Part shown: one piece after another, positions 26,225 to 32,799 of the stretch
How the letters are laid out: each line of letters opens with the position of its first letter
Numbering within the stretch: position 1 is the first letter of the stretch
From: Desulfuromonadaceae bacterium
GTDB taxonomy: Bacteria; Desulfobacterota; Desulfuromonadia; Geobacterales; Pseudopelobacteraceae
DNA length: 64,000 bases
Direction: 5' to 3'
NCBI GenBank assembly: GCA_028687585.1
Contig: JAQTZV010000009.1
Location: 62,001-126,000 of the forward strand
The notes under the pieces: model-generated
What the model saw: only the letters and a program-made list of their open reading frames with translations
What the model was told of the DNA's origin: nothing
Databases searched by the model: none
Program-made: the position numbers and the translations under genes

Positions 26225-28516
26225 ATGTCAAATGTCGATAACGCCATACGGCATCTCAATCGAAAAATCAGCGAACGGGAGCAGAGCCAGACCATCTCCT
26301 TCGATGATTTTCTAAAGATCCTGACCGTTAAACCGGCGGCGGTTGTGCGCAATGTTTTTCAGACCTTTCATGACATGGTCCGCACGTACGTCGGCGTGGG
26401 GCTCGATGAGTACCCCGACGACCCGGAATCGATCAATTATGTGAATTACGACTGTCGCAACCTCTTTGTCAATGATACGGATCGTCCGTTTTTTGCCGAC
26501 CGGCTCTTCGCCAACCGCTTCATTAACCATGTTGACGATATGAAGGGGAGTGCACGGCAGAACAAGATCTACATCTTCGAAGGGCCACCCGGTTCCGGCA
26601 AGAGTACCTTTCTCAACAACCTGCTGCTCAAATTCGAGGAATACGCCAACAGCGAGGAGGGAACGCGCTACGAGGTGGTTTGGAAACTTGATCGGAGGAT
26701 ACTGGCGCAAATCAACGAGACCCAGTTGTCGTCTTTTGTTGACCGGCTTACGAACCTGCTCGATGAATATGAACTGGGGCAGGCCGAACTTGCCGAAATG
26801 AAAAGCTCCATTTACCGCAGCGGCGATTTCGTGGAAGTACACTGTCCCTCCCATGACAATCCGCTCCTGCTGATCCCCAAACGGGACCGGCGCACCTTTT
26901 TCGACGATATCTTCAAGAACGACGAGTTCAAGTGGAAACTCTTTACCGACAAGGAGTACGAGTGGGTTTTCCGGGAGACCCCCTGCACGATCTGCAGCTC
27001 GATCTTCGAAGCCCTGATCCAGCGCCTCCCCACCTCCAAAGACATCTACAGCATGATCCATGCCCGCCCTTACCGTTTCAACCGCCGCCTCGGAGAAGGG
27101 ATCACCGTCTTTAACCCTGGCGACAAACCGATGAAGCAGAACGTCATGACCAACGAACTGCTGCAGCGTAAGATCGATGTCCTGCTAAGTGACAGCAATG
27201 CGGTCAAGTACCTGTTTTCGAGTTTTGCCAAGACCAACAACGGCATCTACGCCCTGATGGATGTGAAGTCTCACAATGCCGAGCGGTTACTGGAACTGCA
27301 CAACATCATCAGCGAGGGAATCCACAAAGTGGAGGATCTGGAGGAGAATGTCAAATCGCTCTTCATCGCCCTGATGAACCCGGAGGATGAGAAGACCATT
27401 GAGGGGTTCCAGTCTTTTACCGACCGGATCGAGTTTATCAATATTCCGTATGTCATGGACCTGAACACCGAGGTGGAGATCTACCGCAACATCTTCGGCA
27501 AGCATATTGAAGAGAATTTCATTCCCCGCGTCCTGCATAACTTTGCCCGCACCATCATTTCCACCCGAATGAATCTCGCGTCGGAGGCGATGCAGGAATG
27601 GATCGGAGATACGGAAAAATACGGGCAGTATTGCGACGAAAACCTTCAGATCCTCAAGATGGAATGCTATACCGGCAATATCCCGGCATGGCTCACGGAG
27701 GAGGATCGCAAGCGGCTCACCGCCAAACGGAGGCGCAGCATTATCGACGAGTCGGAGAAGGAAGGAGTTACCGGTTTTTCCGGCCGTGATTCGATCAAGA
27801 TTTTCGGAGATTTCTATGCGGCCTATGCCCGCAAGGACAAGCTTATCTCCATGTCCAGTCTCAACACGTTCTTCACCAAGAGGCGTACGGACCTGAAGGA
27901 GATGCTGCCGGAAGGATTTCTCGATTCGCTGCTCCGGAACTACAACTATGCGGTATTGCAGGAGGTCAAGGGGGCACTCTACAACTTCAACGAGGAGCAG
28001 ATTGCCCGGGACCTGCTCAACTATATGTTTGCGGTCAGTTTCGAGCCGGGATCGGTAGCGGTCTGTCGCTTCACCAACGAAAAGCTGGAGATCAGCGAAG
28101 AATTTCTGTGCGCAATTGAGGTGAGGCTCCTCGGAACGGCGATTGATGAGAGCACACGTCTCTCGTTCCGGCGCGAAACGCAGAAGGAATATGCATCCCG
28201 GACCCTGACCCAGGAGATTCTTGCAGAAGGGAAAGAGCCAAGAGAAACGGGACTCTACCAGGCGCTTCATGCACGGTATGTTCACAATCTGAAGGAAAAG
28301 GTGCTGGATCCGTTTCTTGACAACGACAACTTCCGACGTGCGATCAAGGATTACGACTCCGAGGACTTCAAAACTTACGACAAACGGATCCGCGACGATG
28401 TCTCGTTTCTTATCAACAACCTTTGCGCCGCCAAGTACCACTACACCAAGCAGGGTGCAAAGGAAGTATGTGTCTATGTGATCGACAACGATCTGGCGCG
28501 CAGATTCAGGTCATAA
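26225..28516 (+). CDS. Second, divergent PrkA-like P-loop protein
   Basis: The 763-residue protein has a Walker A motif GPPGSGKST at 120-128, a preceding helical region that parallels PrkA, and long C-terminal stretches (PYRFNRRLGEG, VMTNELLQRKID, SFTDRIEFINIPYVMD) that resemble PrkA-type proteins without being the canonical form. It is clearly not a duplicate of the first prkA: it is longer, its P-loop differs and global similarity is low. It follows spoVR by 25 bases and is the last gene of the unit. A role alongside PrkA in the same stress pathway is inferred from position. Family assignment to a PrkA-like group is tentative. Confidence 0.65.
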   Translation: MSNVDNAIRHLNRKISEREQSQTISFDDFLKILTVKPAAVVRNVFQTFHDMVRTYVGVGLDEYPDDPESINYVNYDCRNLFVNDTDRPFFADRLFANRFINHVDDMKGSARQNKIYIFEGPPGSGKSTFLNNLLLKFEEYANSEEGTRYEVVWKLDRRILAQINETQLSSFVDRLTNLLDEYELGQAELAEMKSSIYRSGDFVEVHCPSHDNPLLLIPKRDRRTFFDDIFKNDEFKWKLFTDKEYEWVFRETPCTICSSIFEALIQRLPTSKDIYSMIHARPYRFNRRLGEGITVFNPGDKPMKQNVMTNELLQRKIDVLLSDSNAVKYLFSSFAKTNNGIYALMDVKSHNAERLLELHNIISEGIHKVEDLEENVKSLFIALMNPEDEKTIEGFQSFTDRIEFINIPYVMDLNTEVEIYRNIFGKHIEENFIPRVLHNFARTIISTRMNLASEAMQEWIGDTEKYGQYCDENLQILKMECYTGNIPAWLTEEDRKRLTAKRRRSIIDESEKEGVTGFSGRDSIKIFGDFYAAYARKDKLISMSSLNTFFTKRRTDLKEMLPEGFLDSLLRNYNYAVLQEVKGALYNFNEEQIARDLLNYMFAVSFEPGSVAVCRFTNEKLEISEEFLCAIEVRLLGTAIDESTRLSFRRETQKEYASRTLTQEILAEGKEPRETGLYQALHARYVHNLKEKVLDPFLDNDNFRRAIKDYDSEDFKTYDKRIRDDVSFLINNLCAAKYHYTKQGAKEVCVYVIDNDLARRFRS

Positions 28517-28543
28517 TGGGTAAACGCATGATCCTCCGACACC

Positions 28544-28688
28544 TCAATCGCTCTTCCGCTTGCCCCCCTGCTGCACAAATTCCAGCAGATTTTTTCTATT
28601 GGCCTCACCAATGATAATCATTGCCCTGTTACCTCGTACTACCACTCTGAGCGGCCCCTTCTTGACGGCCGTTCCTGTTAACAGCCAT
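28544..28688 (-). CDS. Possible 47-residue protein between convergent operons
   Basis: A frame from ATG 28688 to TGA 28544 encodes a peptide with a plausible strand-helix pattern (GPLRVVVRGNRAMIIIGE then ANRKNLLEFVQQ). It lies just downstream of the response regulator on the same strand. There is no good ribosome site and the region also carries a terminator on the other strand, so it may be a real small protein, the tail of a lost gene, or chance. Weak support. Confidence 0.25.
28568..28595 (+). terminator. Intrinsic terminator of the prkA-spoVR unit
   Basis: CTGCTG (28568-28573) pairs with CAGCAG (28583-28588) around a nine-base loop and is followed by A and six T residues. It is 51 bases past the last gene of the unit. 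The stem is short, so strength is uncertain. Confidence 0.5.
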
Positions 28689-28704
28689 CTGCCGGAACAC
28701 CGAT

Positions 28705-28819
28705 AGCGGTATCGTTAATCGCCGTCACGACTGAACCGATAGCCGACCGCCCGCACCGTCTGGAAATGTTTCGGATGTGAAGGATCCGGTTCAAAATATT
28801 TGCGCAGCCGGACGATAAA
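28705..28819. repeat. Direct repeat, right copy (3' end of the response regulator)
   Basis: This is the intact counterpart of the repeat at 20605. It contains the regulator stop codon plus ten bases beyond it, which read AGCGGTATCG as at the end of acnA. The upstream bases 28690-28704 share only a short TGCCG with the acnA tail. The arrangement is what would be left if a junction of acnA and the regulator had been duplicated when the module at 20.9-28.5 kb came in. Confidence 0.8.
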
Positions 28820-29422
28820 GTTGTCCAGTGTTCTGGTTTCGGTGTCACTGCTGTATCCCCATACGGAGCGGAGCAGCTCGGTGCGATGGATGGGCCGCCC
28901 CTCTTTCTGGAAAAAAAGTGCCAAAACCCGTACTTCCATCTCGGTCAGGTCAATCTCCCCCTGGGCTGTTCGTGCCCGGTACGAAAGCAGAAAGACCTCA
29001 TTGTCGCCAAAGCGATACCCCTCTTCAACCGGCTCCGGCCGATACCATGACGAACGTCGCAGCATCCCTTTGACCCGCAGCAGAAATTCTACCAGATTAA
29101 ACGGCTTGGTGAGGTAATCGTCAGCGCCGTTTTCCAACCCCTCGACCCGGTCGGCATCTTCGGAACGCGCCGTCAGCATCAGGATAGGAACCCGCGGGTC
29201 AAGGATTCTGATGGCCCGGCATGCCTGTAAACCATCCATGCCGGGAAGCATGACATCAAGAATAACCAGATCGAAACGCTCAATTTCAAGAGTTGCCAGA
29301 GCACGCTCGGCGGTTTCAAAATGACTGACCCGGTGCCCCTCTTCTTCCAGATTGAAACAGATGCCGCGAGCGAGGTGAATTTCGTCTTCAACAAGCATGA
29401 TGTGAGGTTTGTCGTCAGTCAT
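28715..29422 (-). CDS. OmpR/PhoB-family response regulator
   Basis: The 235-residue protein has a receiver domain with acidic pocket Asp12/Asp14 region in VEDE, phosphoacceptor Asp56 in VILDVMLPGMDG, and Lys near 106 in YLTKPFN, followed by an OmpR-type winged-helix domain ending FIVRLRKYFEPDPSHPKH. It is transcribed with the histidine kinase gene, which ends nine bases upstream of its start... the kinase stop at 29432 and this ATG at 29422 are close on the minus strand, indicating one operon with the kinase first. The signal and targets are unknown. Its 3' end is duplicated beside acnA. Confidence 0.93.
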   Translation of the reverse strand: MTDDKPHIMLVEDEIHLARGICFNLEEEGHRVSHFETAERALATLEIERFDLVILDVMLPGMDGLQACRAIRILDPRVPILMLTARSEDADRVEGLENGADDYLTKPFNLVEFLLRVKGMLRRSSWYRPEPVEEGYRFGDNEVFLLSYRARTAQGEIDLTEMEVRVLALFFQKEGRPIHRTELLRSVWGYSSDTETRTLDNFIVRLRKYFEPDPSHPKHFQTVRAVGYRFSRDGD

Positions 29423-29431
29423 GGTATTTCC

Positions 29432-30367
29432 TCATGCAGCGGGAAGTTTTACGGTAAACGTACACCCTTTGCCAAGCCCTTCACTGGTAACCCCGACGGT
29501 GCCGCCATACCCCCTGATTACGGTCTCCACGATGTAGAGACCAAGCCCGGTGCCACGGACATTATTGCCCGGGGGCTGCACGCGATAGAAACGTTCGAAG
29601 ATATTTTTACGATTTTTTTTATCAAGTCCCCGACCGTGGTCCTGTACCGTAAGATGAAGCATGGTACCGACTTTGGCCAGTTTAACCGATATTTCTGGAC
29701 TTTGCGGGGAGTAGAGTACCGCATTTTCGAACAGGTTGCGCAGCACCATACTCATTTCTTCGGGATCAACCAGCGCTTTCAGCTCCGGTACGGCATTAAA
29801 TGAGATGCTTCCCCCCTGTGGGAGGGTAGCGTTCTCTCGATCAACATGATCCTGTACGAGGAGGGTCAGGTCGGTCAGCCGTCGATCGGACTGCTTGCGG
29901 CGCTGCTCCAGTCGCGCGGCCATCAGCAGATTATTGATCAGATAATGGAGACGGTCTGTGTCGGCAAGCATGATGCCGACAAAAGAGTCAAGGCGCTCTT
30001 CAGATGGCTTGCGCAGGCGGATTGTTTCCAGGTGGAGCTGGATGGAAGCAAGCGGTGATTTTAGTTCATGGGTCACCTGCGAAATAATATTACGCTGCTG
30101 TAGATAGAGGTTTGACTGGCGGTTCCAGTAAACAAAGATCACATAGACACCGATCAGCATCAGCACCAACATGACCAGCCCCTCTACCATAACCGGCCAG
30201 TTTGCCCCCTGGCCGAGCAGTTCGGGGCGGTATTTTTCCGCCAGTTCACGGAATTCGCGATGCTTGCCGATAAACCAGTAGATCCAGAACACGACCGCAG
30301 TGATCCAGACGAGTTGGATGGCGATCAGGGCCATGATCGGATGAAAGATGCGGCGAAGAATGTTCAT
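29432..30367 (-). CDS. Membrane sensor histidine kinase
   Basis: The 311-residue kinase has two membrane segments (about residues 11-33 and 60-81) with only a short loop of some 26 residues between them, then a dimerisation domain with phosphoacceptor His100 in SQVTHELKSPLASIQ, and an ATPase domain with N box NLFENAVLYS, G1 DHGRGLD and G2 GTGLGLYIVE. The small external loop suggests sensing within the membrane or through a partner. The start at 30367 is chosen because GGGGA lies five bases before it; an upstream ATG at 30460 lacks a ribosome site. It forms an operon with the downstream OmpR-type regulator. Confidence 0.9.
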   Translation of the reverse strand: MNILRRIFHPIMALIAIQLVWITAVVFWIYWFIGKHREFRELAEKYRPELLGQGANWPVMVEGLVMLVLMLIGVYVIFVYWNRQSNLYLQQRNIISQVTHELKSPLASIQLHLETIRLRKPSEERLDSFVGIMLADTDRLHYLINNLLMAARLEQRRKQSDRRLTDLTLLVQDHVDRENATLPQGGSISFNAVPELKALVDPEEMSMVLRNLFENAVLYSPQSPEISVKLAKVGTMLHLTVQDHGRGLDKKNRKNIFERFYRVQPPGNNVRGTGLGLYIVETVIRGYGGTVGVTSEGLGKGCTFTVKLPAA

Positions 30368-30672
30368 TATTTCCCCATGTTCCTGGATTGACCAGCCGAA
30401 GATGATGGATCGTAATACTCCCTTCAGTGTGACGATATCCAGAATCGAGCATAGCGGCATTGATTCATATAATCAAGTATGCCAACGGTTGTTTCGTAAT
30501 TATTGATTTCATAGAATCTGGGAAACGTGGTATTGATGGAGGGTGTTTTCAAACCTTTAAGCCGCTGAAACTGGGGGATTTATAATTTTTTTGTTCGATT
30601 TTTCCGATAATTTAAAAAATATATTTTCCGTCATAAATCCTTTTCATCACCCAAATTAGAATGGAGACGTTT
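30368..30672. other. AT-rich intergenic region
   Basis: This gap of about 300 bases separates divergent genes and has no credible gene. It is visibly richer in A and T than the flanks, with TATAATTTTTTTG near 30581 and runs such as TTTAAAAAATATATTTT near 30611-30627. It should hold promoters for the kinase operon and the glycosyltransferase, but no single promoter stands out. Confidence 0.4.
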
Positions 30673-32034
30673 GTGCCTTTTAAAGAAACCAATGCCTTAT
30701 CAGGATATTCTATTTTATCCCGCAGACCTGTTTCTTATCGGTGGGAACTATTAGTCCGCTTCACCATAATAATTGCCCTCGGTATCGTTTTTTACTGGAG
30801 TATTACCGGCGGGATATTTCAGCCGCTGATAATTGCGCTAAAAAGCTCTCAATGGGCGAGTCTGTTTGTGCGGCCTAGCATGATTTGGGGATCCATGGGG
30901 ATTCTGCTGCTGTCATTTAGAACGGTTCTATGGTTTGGTTACAAAAAATTCCCGTCTGCGGGAATTGCTGACGCACCATCGTTGACGGTCATAATACCGG
31001 CATATAACGAAGGGGCGATGGTCGAAAATACCATAGAATCAGTAGTATCAGCCTGCTATCCAAAAGACCGGCTGGAAATATTTGTCGTTGATGACGGCAG
31101 TAAAGATGATACCTGGCATTATATTCAAGCTGCAGCAATGCGTTATCCTCATCTGGTCACAACAGTCCGTTTTCCTGAAAACAGGGGGAAGCGTGCTGCG
31201 CTTGAAGCCGGTTTCAGGAAAGCCTGCGGAGAAATCGTGGTCACCATTGATTCGGATAGCGTCATTGAACCGCAGACGTTACTCGCCATTGTTGGCCCGT
31301 TTAAGAATCAATCGGTAGGCGCTGTTGCAGGTAAAGTGGTGGTTTATAACCGACATGAGGGAATCATACCCCGAATGCTTCATGTGCGTTTTATTCTCTC
31401 TTTTGATTTTCTTCGAGCCGTACAGTCAACCTATGGTACAGTCTACTGCTGCCCCGGGGCGCTTGCAGCATACCGTACCAGTGTGGTGCGGAAGGTGCTT
31501 GTCCCCTGGATGAATCAGACTTTTTTAGGGCGGCCATGCACGTACGGTGAAGACCGGTCAATGACAAATTTCATTCTGGAGCAAGGGTTTGATACGGTGT
31601 ACCAGCGCAGTTCGGTTGTTCACACGAATGCGCCAACCACCTATACAAGGCTCTGCAAGATGTATTTGCGCTGGGATCGAAGCTATATAAAGGAAGAAAT
31701 CAGATTTGCCCGAATTGTCTGGACTCGCCCGCTCCGTTCAAGGGTCATTGCAATTATTGACAAGGTCATCACAAATCTTCGCTATCCGGTAAACTATGCC
31801 ATTCTCGCGCTGCTCGTTTCGATGTTGATATATGATCCACATACCATTATCAGACTGCTGTTTGCCATCGGACTACTCTCCTCATTGAACATCCTGTACT
31901 ACCTGCACAGTGAGCGCTCCTGGGATTTTGTCTATGGAATATTATACTCATACTTCGCATTTTTCGCTCTCTTCTGGATTTTCCCCGTCGCCATTATTAC
32001 GGTTCGTTCCCGGTCATGGATGACCCGCGGGTAA
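30673..32034 (+). CDS. Membrane glycosyltransferase family 2 (hyaluronan/chitin synthase-like)
   Basis: The protein of about 453 residues has two N-terminal membrane segments, a cytoplasmic GT2 domain and several C-terminal membrane segments. GT2 motifs are TVIIPAYNEG, VVDDGSKDDT, the metal-binding DSDS, the catalytic-base region GEDRSMTN and RWDRSY at the position of the processive QxxRW motif, here lacking the Gln. It probably makes a polysaccharide and moves it across the inner membrane. GTG at 30673 is chosen because GGAG lies six bases before it; ATG at 30661 is the alternative. No other polysaccharide gene is beside it. Confidence 0.82.
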   Translation: MPFKETNALSGYSILSRRPVSYRWELLVRFTIIIALGIVFYWSITGGIFQPLIIALKSSQWASLFVRPSMIWGSMGILLLSFRTVLWFGYKKFPSAGIADAPSLTVIIPAYNEGAMVENTIESVVSACYPKDRLEIFVVDDGSKDDTWHYIQAAAMRYPHLVTTVRFPENRGKRAALEAGFRKACGEIVVTIDSDSVIEPQTLLAIVGPFKNQSVGAVAGKVVVYNRHEGIIPRMLHVRFILSFDFLRAVQSTYGTVYCCPGALAAYRTSVVRKVLVPWMNQTFLGRPCTYGEDRSMTNFILEQGFDTVYQRSSVVHTNAPTTYTRLCKMYLRWDRSYIKEEIRFARIVWTRPLRSRVIAIIDKVITNLRYPVNYAILALLVSMLIYDPHTIIRLLFAIGLLSSLNILYYLHSERSWDFVYGILYSYFAFFALFWIFPVAIITVRSRSWMTRG

Positions 32035-32150
32035 TGCCAAAATAATACAACGGAAAGCGGATATGAGCCGAGTGGGAGTTTGTTTTGAGGTCTCCGCGTC
32101 ACTGATGCCGGGAGAGACTTGTTCTGAATTATGTGGTAGGGAGAAAGTTC

Positions 32151-32753
32151 ATGATTGTTAGCAACGAGACAAGCCTCGCAAATATGATTGAGAAAAGTAC
32201 GAAACTTATTAATCGAACAAATGTATTTTGGGGAACTTCTTCCATTATTATCGTGATAATTGTGGGGTTATTGGATTGGTTTACCGGATATGAATTAAAT
32301 TTTTTCGTATTCTACTTTATTCCAATTTCAATCTGTGCCTGGTTTATAGGGTTGAGCGGTGGAATAATAATGAGCCTTTTTTCCGCAATTGTCTGGTTTT
32401 GGGTTGATATATTGACACAAGCACCTCATGCATCCCAGTATTATGTCGTATGGAACACATTAATCCGTCTGGTCGCTTTCCTATCAATAGGCTATTCAGT
32501 CTTCAAAATTAGTATTTTAAATGCCAGTGAGCACAGTTTGACTAATAATTTGAGACAATCTCTGATGGAGATTAAAACAATGGAAGCGATTCTCCCCATT
32601 TGCTGTCAGTGTAAAAAAATCCGCGATGAAAAAGGGAACTGGCACCAAATAGAGTCGTACATTAGAGATCATACAAACAGTGAGTTTTCGCATGGCTACT
32701 GCCCTGACTGCGGTCAAAAGGCTATGGAGGAAATTAAGCAGTTCAGGAAATAG
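32151..32753 (+). CDS. Small membrane protein with C-terminal CxxC module of sensor proteins
   Basis: The 200-residue protein has three or four membrane segments between about residues 27 and 125, a short helix, and a C-terminal module beginning MEAILPICCQCKKIRDEKG and ending FSHGYCPDC. That module, with two Cys pairs, is often found at the end of PAS or receiver-domain proteins in this bacterial group; here it is joined to a membrane domain without an obvious output domain. It may bind a metal. ATG 32151 is chosen since GGGAG precedes it. Function is unknown. The gene is AT-rich like its upstream neighbour. Confidence 0.65.
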   Translation: MIVSNETSLANMIEKSTKLINRTNVFWGTSSIIIVIIVGLLDWFTGYELNFFVFYFIPISICAWFIGLSGGIIMSLFSAIVWFWVDILTQAPHASQYYVVWNTLIRLVAFLSIGYSVFKISILNASEHSLTNNLRQSLMEIKTMEAILPICCQCKKIRDEKGNWHQIESYIRDHTNSEFSHGYCPDCGQKAMEEIKQFRK

Positions 32754-32799
32754 CATGTTGGGTACGATCGAAATACTTAAGTCATATAACCTGCCGATT

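Noticed and set aside
27287-28441. 384-codon minus-strand open frame across the second PrkA-like gene
   Set aside because: Antisense shadow of a gene with an intact P-loop and operon position.
28609-28623. Perfect palindrome CAATGATAATCATTG resembling a Fur box core
   Set aside because: It lies between convergent operons, within the terminator area, and no gene starts downstream except a weak 47-codon frame, so a regulatory role is unlikely.
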